Source of the DNA: JAPOQD01 sp964620555
GTDB lineage: Bacteria; Pseudomonadota; Gammaproteobacteria; Pseudomonadales; Halieaceae
Reading direction: 5' to 3'
NCBI GenBank assembly: GCA_964620555.1
Contig: CAZUGZ010000041.1
Span: 1 to 19,997 of the forward strand
Length of the DNA stretch: 19,997 nt
Shown: piece by piece, positions 14,322 through 19,997 of the stretch
Layout of the letters: each line of letters begins with the position of its first letter
Position numbering within the stretch: the stretch's first letter is position 1
Made by a program: the position numbers and the translations under genes
Notes under the pieces: model-generated
Told to the model about the DNA's origin: nothing
The model's database searches: none
What the model saw: the letters and a program-made list of their open reading frames with translations, nothing else

Positions 14322-14694
14322 GGGCAGGTATTCCAAGAGAATGTCTGTGGGAGCGGTATTTCACTGCGACTCATCTTGTCTACGGCACCGCGGAGCAATT
14401 TCTCGGCGATGTACCGATTTGTTGCTCCGGGTCCAGTGGCTTCCCTGGATAGTCACTGGGCAATTGACCCTCCGGATTATAGTACGCTTTGTGGCAATAG
14501 TAGTATGCCTTTGCCAATGTTGAATGTGTCTGCCTGGCAAATGGCAATGGCAAAAGCCGTGTACCACCTGGTGCTGTACAAGCCCTGCATGCCCTCTACG
14601 CAAAAAATAGGGATTTTTTCTTTACTATAAGTATGATAACAGATAGCATGCTGTCTTGGAGCAAGAGCATTGCGCAAAGCAGGGAATTACCGTC
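14322..14694. promoter_or_regulatory. 373-base divergent regulatory region between the phosphotransferase and marR genes
   Basis: No credible gene. It contains a perfect minus-strand TATAAT (14476-14481) with weak -35, suited to the phosphotransferase; a cluster of TGGCAA/TTGCCA hexamers at 14492-14553; a perfect AAAAAAT-aggg-ATTTTTT inverted repeat (14602-14619); a palindrome at 14622-14639 over a TATGAT -10 for marR; and a TTGCGCAA palindrome at 14670-14677 in the marR leader. Confidence 0.5.
14622..14639 (+). promoter_or_regulatory. Palindrome over the putative marR -10
   Basis: TTACTAT-AAGT-ATGATAA, with arms matching in 5 of 7 positions, overlaps TATGAT (14632-14637). Outer TTA...TAA and the 4-base centre resemble the operator at 5741 and 12724 (12 of 18 positions in reverse complement), but the key G/C in the arms differ. 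It is either a diverged copy or an autoregulatory MarR site. Confidence 0.3.
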
Positions 14695-15150
14695 ATGGCC
14701 TCAAAGCAACCCTCATTTGCAACCGGATTTCTGGTGCATGATGTATCACGCATTCGCAAGAAGGTGGTGGATCAGGTCGTCGCCCCCATGGGGGTCACCC
14801 GCTCGCAGTTCTGGGTGCTGGTAAACATCGCCCGCTACGGCCAGGATGGCATTGCCCAGACAGAATTGGCTCGCCTGATGAATGTTGGCAAGGTCAGCCT
14901 GGGAGGTCTGATTGACCGCATTGAAGCCAATGGCATTCTGGAGCGTTTGCCAGATCCGGTGGACCGTCGCGCCAAAAAGGTTTTCATGACCAAAAAGGGA
15001 AAGGAATTGTTACGTGAACTCCAGATCGTCGCCGAAGAGGTCAACAGTCAGATCATGAAGGGCATCACCAAGGAACAGAACAAGATTCTGGACGGCCTGC
15101 TGCGTACCATGAAACATAACCTCTTGAAAATGGATGGCGTTATCGACTGA
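14695..15150 (+). CDS. MarR-family transcriptional regulator
   Basis: A 151-residue dimeric winged-helix regulator. Helical dimer parts lie at both ends. The winged HTH spans about 53-100 (AQTELARLMNVGKVSLGGLIDRIEANGILER), with the wing DPVDRRAKKVFMTKKG containing the conserved Asp-Arg-Arg. ATG 14695 is preferred to TTG 14656, since the family begins shortly before the first helix and AGGG lies upstream. MarR proteins usually answer phenolic or acyl-CoA ligands and often regulate divergent neighbours, here the phosphotransferase. It shares the octamer ATTGCGCA in its leader with the divergent promoter region at 17149-17164, hinting that it may also control the SDR and the norE/acyl-CoA dehydrogenase units. 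Confidence 0.93.
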   Translation: MASKQPSFATGFLVHDVSRIRKKVVDQVVAPMGVTRSQFWVLVNIARYGQDGIAQTELARLMNVGKVSLGGLIDRIEANGILERLPDPVDRRAKKVFMTKKGKELLRELQIVAEEVNSQIMKGITKEQNKILDGLLRTMKHNLLKMDGVID

Positions 15151-15158
15151 GTTGCAGT

Positions 15159-15212
15159 CAGGGAATCTCTGATCAATACCACGGCACTTCTGCGCCGGTG
15201 CCGATGGCGTAG
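15159..15212. repeat. Dispersed intergenic repeat, copy R3
   Basis: Left block 15159-15180 matches 3087-3108 (20 of 22). Right block 15198-15212 matches 3168-3182 (14 of 15). The copy also contains a CGGCAC (15182-15187) / GTGCCG (15198-15203) stem with a 10-base loop. It lies between the convergent marR and SDR genes, so it could act as a terminator-like structure, although no T-run is present. Confidence 0.5.
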
Positions 15213-15264
15213 TGACCCACGGGGAATTACCGGCGGCAATCCGCAATAACTTGTTGCGAGGCTT

Positions 15265-15339
15265 TCCGCCGACACGCCCGGGAATGAAGACCGAATCCCC
15301 AGCCTGAAACAGCTTCAGCAGGCTGGTCAGTGAGGTCAT
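15265..15339 (-). pseudogene. Possible 5' remnant of a CoA-transferase/acetyl-CoA hydrolase gene
   Basis: An ATG at 15339 shares its A with the TGA stop of the SDR gene (TGATG) and opens a frame reading MTSLTSLLKLFQAGDSVFIPG. The pattern L-x-x-G-D-x-V-F-I-P-G is like the N terminus of acetyl-CoA hydrolase/4-hydroxybutyrate CoA-transferase enzymes. After about 25 codons likeness ends and the frame runs through repeat R3 into marR antisense. A gene formerly coupled to the SDR may have been deleted. The match is short. Confidence 0.3.
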
Positions 15340-16115
15340 CAGATCTGTGCACCACCATCCACTGCCAGGGTCTGGCCGGTCACAAAGCCGGCCTGTTGCG
15401 AACACAGAAACAGCGTGGCCCACGCGATGTCATCGGCCTCGCCAAATTTTTGCAGAGGGATAGTCGTCTTGCGCAGCTTTTCCACATACTCCGGTGACAG
15501 CTTTTCCTCCAGCCCTTTTTTACCCAGACCGGCATAGATCCACCCCGGCCCCACGCAGTTCGCACGGATACCGTGCTTGCCCGATTCCTTGGCCACACCG
15601 CGTACCAGCATCTCGACAGCCGCCTTCGGGGCGGCGGACATGATGTCGGCCTTGGGTACGCACTCTACCGCCGAGGTAATTACACCAACCAGGTTGCCGC
15701 CACCCTGTTTGCGAAAGTGTTGCACCGCACCCTGTATCAAGTTGAAGGCACCGTTGACATCCGCGTTGATCACGTACCGCCACTGTTCCGTTGGGATGTC
15801 ACCGATTTTGGCAAAGTCGAAACCGGGGCCGGCGGCGTAGACAACGTGGGCGATGCGCTGGTGTTGCTCACTCGTCGTTTTGAAAAGAGCTTGCACTGCA
15901 GGCTCGTCGGAGAGATCAACCCTGAAGGCCCCGCACTGGCCACCGCAAGCCTCGATATCGGCTTTGATGGCCTCCGCCCTGGCCTGGTTACCATGGTAGG
16001 TTAAGACTACCGGGGTACCGGCCTCGGCGAAACGGCGACAGATGGCTTCACCGAGGCCGCCGCTGCCGCCAGCGACGATGGCGGCGCCCTGGTCAAAACT
16101 CAGTGTCATTCCCAT
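15339..16115 (-). CDS. SDR-family oxidoreductase lacking the catalytic tyrosine
   Basis: A 258-residue Rossmann protein. The NAD(P) motif GGSGGLG lies at 16-22, VDLSD at 66-70, VVYAAGPG (91-98) in place of NNAG, and the C-terminal DGGAQI is typical. Ser148 is present, but where Tyr-x3-Lys is expected the sequence is IMSAAPKAAVEM (158-169): Lys164 remains, and Met159 or Ser160 replaces Tyr. The nucleotides give no sign of a frameshift. Peroxisomal and mitochondrial 2,4-dienoyl-CoA reductases are SDRs that also lack the standard Tyr and have an AAG motif, so a dienoyl- or enoyl-CoA reductase is a reasonable guess. ATG 16115 has AGGAG eight bases upstream. It follows the other SDR by 71 bases in one unit. 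Confidence 0.85.
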   Translation of the reverse strand: MGMTLSFDQGAAIVAGGSGGLGEAICRRFAEAGTPVVLTYHGNQARAEAIKADIEACGGQCGAFRVDLSDEPAVQALFKTTSEQHQRIAHVVYAAGPGFDFAKIGDIPTEQWRYVINADVNGAFNLIQGAVQHFRKQGGGNLVGVITSAVECVPKADIMSAAPKAAVEMLVRGVAKESGKHGIRANCVGPGWIYAGLGKKGLEEKLSPEYVEKLRKTTIPLQKFGEADDIAWATLFLCSQQAGFVTGQTLAVDGGAQI

Positions 16116-16186
16116 ACTGATTACTCCTCTATCCCGGTGGTAGGCTGGTCCATGGTTCGCGGCACAGGATTGGTGAAATATGCGAG

Positions 16187-17098
16187 TCAGACCGGATCCC
16201 AGGTGAACACCTCCATGGAGCGGTCCAGTGGGAACATGCTGTTCCTCAAGCCAGGCAGTACCCGGTTCAGGACGGCTTCCGTACTGATTCCACCCTCATC
16301 TCCGACATGCATTGTGCGAATCGGACGCGGCTGGCTGAACAGATACACCTCGTTGGCGCGGGCACCGAAGATTTGCCCGGTCACATCGCTGGCTGCGTCC
16401 GAGAGCAGGGCGCAAACCAGCGGCGCGATGTTTTCCGGTTTCAAACGTTCGATAACACGCCATCGCTTCAGGTCTTCTTCGGTTTCTTTCGGTATGCCGG
16501 CCATCACCATGGGCGTGTTGGCGAACGGTGCGACACAATTGGAGCGCACATTAAAGCGGCCCATATCCAGCGCGATCGATTTCGACAGGCCCACCAGCCC
16601 CATTTTGCCGGCACTGTAGTTGGCCTGGCCAAGATTGCCAATCAGGCCGGATGTGGAGGTCAGGTGCACCATGGCGCCGCTTTCCTGTTCCTTGAACAGC
16701 TGCGCCACCGCACGCGAGGTATTAAAGCAACCCTTCAGGTTCACCAGCAATGACTGGTCCCACTCTTCCTCTGACATCTTGTGAAAGATTCTGTCTCGAA
16801 GAATGCCTGCATTGTTGACCAGGCCGTCCACCTGGCCCCACTGTCGCAGGGTGTTCCCGATCATCTCTTCAACACTGGCCCGGTCGGCAACATCGTGTTG
16901 CGAGACCATGGCCTGGCCGCCAAAGGCACGAATGCCTTCGGCCACCACCTCGGCAGTGGCGTTACCGGCCTCGTCCCGGCCGACGTCGTTGACGACAACC
17001 CGGGCACCCTGACGGGCGGCCTCCTCGGCAAGGCACTGGCCAACACCGCGGCCCGAGCCGGTAATGATAGTTACTTTTCCATCCAATACGTTCGACAT
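16187..17098 (-). CDS. SDR-family 3-hydroxyacyl-CoA dehydrogenase-like enzyme with C-terminal extension
   Basis: 303 residues, longer than the usual 250. TGSGRGVG at 13-20 and VVVND at 34-38 bind NAD(P), with Asp38 suggesting NAD preference. NNAG lies at 95-98, followed by ILRDRIFHKMSEEEWD. The catalytic set is Asn120, Ser148, Tyr161-x3-Lys165. The GVG/NNAGILRD pattern is that of the dehydrogenase domain of peroxisomal multifunctional enzyme type 2 and bacterial relatives acting on 3-hydroxyacyl-CoA or 17-hydroxysteroid substrates. Residues 250-303 add a tail ending EVFTWDPV. ATG 17098 has AGGAG with 8-base spacing. It is transcribed divergently from the small protein/norE unit, with a TATAAT at 17172-17177. 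Confidence 0.92.
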   Translation of the reverse strand: MSNVLDGKVTIITGSGRGVGQCLAEEAARQGARVVVNDVGRDEAGNATAEVVAEGIRAFGGQAMVSQHDVADRASVEEMIGNTLRQWGQVDGLVNNAGILRDRIFHKMSEEEWDQSLLVNLKGCFNTSRAVAQLFKEQESGAMVHLTSTSGLIGNLGQANYSAGKMGLVGLSKSIALDMGRFNVRSNCVAPFANTPMVMAGIPKETEEDLKRWRVIERLKPENIAPLVCALLSDAASDVTGQIFGARANEVYLFSQPRPIRTMHVGDEGGISTEAVLNRVLPGLRNSMFPLDRSMEVFTWDPV

Positions 17099-17121
17099 CG
17101 TTGTTACTCCTAAAACCAGGT

Positions 17122-17177
17122 TTGCAAGTATCAGTAAGCCTACATATAATTATTGCGCAGTAATATGTTTGATTATA
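17122..17177. promoter_or_regulatory. Back-to-back promoters with a shared palindrome
   Basis: Plus strand: TTGCAA (17122-17127), 17-base spacer, TATAAT (17145-17150), serving the unit starting at 17194. Minus strand: TATAAT at 17172-17177 with a weak -35, serving the SDR pair. Between the two -10 boxes lies ATTATTGCGCAGTAAT (17149-17164), a palindrome with one mismatched pair. A regulator bound there would block both promoters. The octamer ATTGCGCA also occurs in the marR leader. Confidence 0.5.
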
Positions 17178-17193
17178 CCTGTGGTGAACAATC

Positions 17194-17403
17194 ATGAAAC
17201 TTTATGCCAGCGATAATTCAGACCTGATGGAAATCAGCGGGATGTCCCGCGACGGCAGCAACCTGGTGCTGGAAGGCACCATCATGGGAGCCATGCCGGT
17301 TCGCGCAGTGCTCAAGCCGGCAGAGGTGCGGGGAGCGCTCAGGTTAATGGGTCTGAAAACCTTGTGCTTCGCCTTTACCATGCTGTTTCGTGCCTCGCGC
17401 TGA
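17194..17403 (+). CDS. Small protein of unknown function (69 aa)
   Basis: A 69-residue protein with a polar first half (MKLYASDNSDLMEIS) and a basic, hydrophobic C terminus (LKTLCFAFTMLFRASR), with a central IMGAMPVRAVLKPAEVRGALRL. The end could lie against the membrane. I cannot name a family, but the reading frame, GGTGA upstream, perfect promoter and tight spacing to norE (15 bases) support a real gene. It may be a small partner of the oxidase-like subunits or the acyl-CoA dehydrogenases encoded after it. Confidence 0.7.
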   Translation: MKLYASDNSDLMEISGMSRDGSNLVLEGTIMGAMPVRAVLKPAEVRGALRLMGLKTLCFAFTMLFRASR

Positions 17404-17418
17404 TTCAGGGGAGCAAGT

Positions 17419-18021
17419 ATGTATTCCGTAAACGCCGAATCGGATACCACTGGAGAGTTGGAGGCGCGCAGGCACCTTCCGGGCGAGGTGGGCGTCTGGA
17501 TTTTCATTTTCGGCGACATGATGATATTCAGCCTGTTCTTCCTGGTATACCTTTACTACCGTAACCTGGATATTGAAACCTTCACGGCCTCCCAGGTGCT
17601 GCTCAATCAAAATCTGGGCGCAATCAATACGATTCTCCTGCTCACCAGTTCCTGGTTTGTGGCCATGGGCCTGCATTTTGCCCGCCGCAAAAGCACTCGG
17701 GCCTCCGCGCGTTTGTTTTTTCTTGCGTTTCTGTGTGGCGCGGGTTTCGGGGTGGTCAAGTTTTTCGAGTGGGGCGCCAAGATCAGTGCTGGTCACACTC
17801 TGACCAGTGGCGAATTTTTCATGTACTACTACATTTTCACCGGCGTACACTTCCTGCATGTGATTATTGGCATGCTGGTGCTGCTGTTCCTGGTACAGAA
17901 GGCCCGCAAGGACCAGTGTGCCGCTGGAGACATCTCCATCTATGAAAGCGGTGGCGCCTACTGGCACATGGTGGACCTGCTATGGATTGTCCTGTTTCCG
18001 CTTCTCTACCTGGTACGTTAG
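17419..18021 (+). CDS. norE: NorE-like cytochrome c oxidase subunit III family protein
   Basis: 200 residues with five membrane helices (near 24-47, 68-87, 97-117, 133-160 and 181-199). Family marks are PGEVGVWIFIFGDMMIF, YIFTGVHFLHVIIGM with two His, and ESGGAYWHMVDLLWIVLFPLLY, all typical of heme-copper oxidase subunit III and the shorter NorE. NorE and NorF support nitric oxide reductase in denitrifiers, but norC, norB and norD are absent here. The protein more likely assists another membrane redox enzyme. A GGGGAG precedes ATG 17419. It overlaps nothing and is followed two bases later by norF. Confidence 0.88.
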   Translation: MYSVNAESDTTGELEARRHLPGEVGVWIFIFGDMMIFSLFFLVYLYYRNLDIETFTASQVLLNQNLGAINTILLLTSSWFVAMGLHFARRKSTRASARLFFLAFLCGAGFGVVKFFEWGAKISAGHTLTSGEFFMYYYIFTGVHFLHVIIGMLVLLFLVQKARKDQCAAGDISIYESGGAYWHMVDLLWIVLFPLLYLVR

Positions 18022-18023
18022 TC

Positions 18024-18311
18024 ATGAAGTCCGCACTGACCGACAAGGTCACAATTATCTGGCTGTTGCTTGCTTCGCTCACGGGTCTGTCCTGGATGTT
18101 GGGTGAAAATCAAACCTTCCACAGTCCGGAGGCCCTGGCTTATATGGCCGTTGGATTATTCGCCCTGGCATTTTTCAAAGTGCGCCTGGTCATCATGTAT
18201 TTCATGGAAGTACTGGATGCCCCCAGGGTATTGCGCGGCCTGTTCGAAGCTTGGGTTGTGGTGATATTTTTCGCCGTAGTGAGTTCCTACCTACTCGGTG
18301 TCCAATTCTAG
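18024..18311 (+). CDS. norF: NorF/cytochrome c oxidase subunit IV-like small membrane protein
   Basis: 95 residues with three helices (about 9-26, 34-57 and 72-92), matching bacterial COX4/NorF-type subunits. The mid helix AFFKVRLVIMYFMEV is characteristic. ATG 18024 lies two bases after the norE stop; the longer frame from 17982 would overlap norE by 40 bases and is unlikely. It is the usual partner of NorE, so the pair moved or was kept together without the catalytic subunits. Confidence 0.85.
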   Translation: MKSALTDKVTIIWLLLASLTGLSWMLGENQTFHSPEALAYMAVGLFALAFFKVRLVIMYFMEVLDAPRVLRGLFEAWVVVIFFAVVSSYLLGVQF

Positions 18312-18322
18312 TCTGCGAACCG

Positions 18323-18457
18323 GTGGCCAGGAGTTCGCATCCGCTATCGCGCCCGGCCAGCGTTCCGGAACCGCTGATTGCCGCAATTCAGGGTGACGCC
18401 ACAGAGTACTGGTATCAGCATCGCACGTTGCTGCATCTGGGGGGGCTCGGGCGATAG
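18323..18457 (+). CDS. Short ORF or gene remnant between norF and the acyl-CoA dehydrogenase
   Basis: A frame opening at GTG 18323 gives 44 residues ending DATEYWYQHRTLLHLGGLGR, with TAG two bases before ATG 18460. The composition looks like real protein, but no ribosome site precedes the GTG and I recognise no family. It could be a small coupled gene or the 3' end of a deleted one. It otherwise fills a 148-base gap. Confidence 0.3.
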   Translation: MARSSHPLSRPASVPEPLIAAIQGDATEYWYQHRTLLHLGGLGR

Positions 18458-18459
18458 CA

Positions 18460-19569
18460 ATGAGTGCCATGTCCGACGAAGACCGTGCGTTGCTTGACGA
18501 CGTGGTGTGCAAGTTTATCGACGAACATTATTCCTTCGAAGAACGCGGAAAGCGTGCTGAGGAGGGGGATCCCTTTGGTAGGCACTGGTCGACTTTCGCC
18601 GAAATGGGCTGGCTGATGCTGCCGTTTTCCGAAGCCGTCGGCGGCATGGGTGGCGGGGTGGCGGATGCCCAGGTGCTGACCCGGTCATTTGGGCGGGGCC
18701 TGATCGATGAGCCCTGGCTGGAAGCGATGTTGGCGGGCAAGGTGCTGGAGCACGGTGCCTCTGAACAACTACGCGAACGATGGCTGACCGCGCTGATGTC
18801 CGGTGAACTGGTGTTACTGCTCGCCCATGGTGAGAGCAAAGCCGACCTGGATTTCAGCCAGGTGCGAACCAGCGCCGATTCGACGGGCCAGGGTTTCCGA
18901 TTGCAGGGTATTAAGCGGGTGGTGTGGCAGGCCGGCGCCGCGGATTATTATCTGGTAAGTGCAATGATTGGCGAGGAACCCGGGGTGTTTCTGGTGGAAA
19001 AAACTGCGGCGGGCATTGAACTGTCGGAGTATCCCGCCATCGATAGCCGCCGGGCTGCGGACATCCGACTCGATGGGGTCGAGGTCGGCGTGGACTCCCT
19101 GGTGTGCAGTGGTGCCGCTGCGGAGCTCGCGCTCAAGCGCGCGATGCTGTTTGGTTTTGCTGCGCTGCTGGGTGAAATGCACGGTATCGCGGAGGAGTTG
19201 ACCCGACTTACCGCGGAGTATCTCAATACCCGGGAACAGTTCGGTACCCGAATCGCCAATTTCCAGGCGCTGCAGCACATGCTGGCCGACATGGTGATTG
19301 CCAAGGAGGAAATCCATTCCCTGCGGTGGATGAATGCGGGTGCGGCAGGGATCGAGGACCTTGACGAACGGGAGCGCCTGGCCCGTGCCTCCAAGGCTCG
19401 TGCCGTGACGGCTGGACGCAGGCTCTGTGAAACCGGTGTGCAGTTGCACGGTGGGGTAGGCCTGACCGATGAGTACGTGGCCAGTCACTATCTGCATCGC
19501 ATGATTGCCATCGACGCCTGTTACGGTGATACCCAGCAACAATTGCTGTGGCTGGCTGGAAGGTACTGA
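18460..19569 (+). CDS. Acyl-CoA dehydrogenase, likely non-catalytic-base subunit of a heteromeric pair
   Basis: 369 residues of the acyl-CoA dehydrogenase fold: N-terminal helical domain, beta domain (about 115-220) and C-terminal helical domain with EYLNTREQFGTRIANFQALQHMLADM and ETGVQLHGGVGLTDEYVASHYLHR. These enzymes introduce an alpha-beta double bond into acyl-CoAs using FAD. At the place of the MCAD-type catalytic Glu (Y-E-G-T) this protein reads CYGDTQQQ, so Glu is absent. That fits alpha2-beta2 enzymes of the mycobacterial ChsE1-ChsE2/FadE28-FadE29 type used on steroid side chains, where one subunit lacks the base. The next gene, three bases on, is a second acyl-CoA dehydrogenase, the likely partner. 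Confidence 0.9.
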   Translation: MSAMSDEDRALLDDVVCKFIDEHYSFEERGKRAEEGDPFGRHWSTFAEMGWLMLPFSEAVGGMGGGVADAQVLTRSFGRGLIDEPWLEAMLAGKVLEHGASEQLRERWLTALMSGELVLLLAHGESKADLDFSQVRTSADSTGQGFRLQGIKRVVWQAGAADYYLVSAMIGEEPGVFLVEKTAAGIELSEYPAIDSRRAADIRLDGVEVGVDSLVCSGAAAELALKRAMLFGFAALLGEMHGIAEELTRLTAEYLNTREQFGTRIANFQALQHMLADMVIAKEEIHSLRWMNAGAAGIEDLDERERLARASKARAVTAGRRLCETGVQLHGGVGLTDEYVASHYLHRMIAIDACYGDTQQQLLWLAGRY

Positions 19570-19571
19570 TC

Positions 19572-19997
19572 GTGATCGAACTGACGGCAGAGGAGGAGAC
19601 CTTCCGGCAGGAGGTGCGGACCTTTATTCGCAAAAACCTGCCCGCAGATATCAAGTACAAGGTAGACAATAATCTGTTGAAGAAAAAGTCTGATTTCGTC
19701 CGCTGGGAAAAGATACTTTACGCTGCAGGTTACTACGCCGGCACCTGGCCCAGGGAGTACGGTGGCCAGGGGTGGACCGTAATGCAGCAGTACCTGTTCG
19801 AGCAGGAAAACGCGCTGGCGGGTGCGCCGTTTATCTCCCCCTACGGCGTGAATATGGTCGGGCCGGTAATCTATACTTTTGGTAACGAGGAGCAAAAGGA
19901 ACGCTGGCTGCCACCGACCTTGCGCAACGATATCTGGTGGTGTCAGGGCTATTCGGAGCCGAATTCCGGCTCGGACCTGGCATCCCTGAAATGCTCG
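19572..19997 (+). CDS. Acyl-CoA dehydrogenase, N-terminal part (cut by window end)
   Basis: The first 142 codons of a second acyl-CoA dehydrogenase. The frame opens at GTG 19572 with AAGG eight bases upstream and begins VIELTAEEETFRQEVRTFI. The N-terminal helical domain holds WPREYGGQG, a family hallmark, and QGYSEPNSGSDLASL is the FAD/acyl-binding loop at the start of the beta domain. The catalytic region lies beyond the window. With the preceding gene it probably makes a heteromeric dehydrogenase. Confidence 0.9.
   Translation, partial: MIELTAEEETFRQEVRTFIRKNLPADIKYKVDNNLLKKKSDFVRWEKILYAAGYYAGTWPREYGGQGWTVMQQYLFEQENALAGAPFISPYGVNMVGPVIYTFGNEEQKERWLPPTLRNDIWWCQGYSEPNSGSDLASLKCS

Noticed and set aside
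14238..14630. A 130-codon plus-strand ORF between and across the phosphotransferase start and marR
   Set aside because: It overlaps the phosphotransferase N terminus antisense, has no ribosome site or family likeness, and its end is AT-rich regulatory sequence.
3989..18311. A denitrification gene cluster
   Set aside because: Only NorQ-, NorE- and NorF-like genes are present; catalytic norB and norC are missing and the neighbours are lipid-catabolism genes.

Overview
The window suggests a free-living, probably marine gammaproteobacterium (perhaps Halieaceae or Spongiibacteraceae). This is inferred from moderate-to-high GC, the GlmS type, and a dense set of lipid or steroid catabolism families. 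No rRNA, tRNA, CRISPR array, insertion sequence or phage gene was seen.

Layout. (1) 1-2195, plus strand: the tail of an unidentified membrane-associated protein, then glmS, the one clear housekeeping gene. (2) 2239-5670, minus strand: in transcription order a 6-TM protein, a 3' remnant of a short-chain dehydrogenase (SDR), a NorQ/CbbQ-type AAA+ ATPase, a TetR regulator (stop/start overlap with the ATPase) and a 7-TM protein related to AveC-type spirocyclases (AveC-like A). (3) 5868-6236, plus strand: a small exported protein, divergent from the 6-TM gene. (4) 6311-8938, minus strand: a Rieske oxygenase alpha subunit and a full-length AveC-family protein (AveC-like C). (5) 9041-12674, minus strand: AveC-like B, an FAD amine-oxidase-fold oxidoreductase, a 21-codon micro-ORF, a free-standing B12-binding mutase subunit and a MeaB-type GTPase. 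(6) 12843-14321, minus strand: an APH-like phosphotransferase with a long N-terminal extension; a MarR regulator diverges from it. (7) 15339-17098, minus strand: two SDRs, one without the catalytic Tyr. (8) 17194-19997, plus strand: a small conserved-looking protein, a NorE-like and a NorF-like oxidase subunit, then two acyl-CoA dehydrogenase subunits, the second cut by the window edge.

How the parts may work together (inference). Rieske oxygenase, SDRs, paired acyl-CoA dehydrogenases, B12 mutase subunit plus GTPase chaperone, and phosphotransferase look like a catabolic island for a hydrophobic, branched or polycyclic substrate. Three AveC-like membrane proteins and an FAD oxidoreductase are its unusual parts. 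A palindrome close to TTAGYAT-N4/5-ATACTAA lies inside predicted promoters of the three transcription units that carry the AveC-like genes. One of these units also encodes the TetR protein, so a single autoregulated TetR regulon is a testable idea. Several intergenic gaps hold gene-end remnants and a dispersed repeat, suggesting that the island has been rearranged and trimmed.
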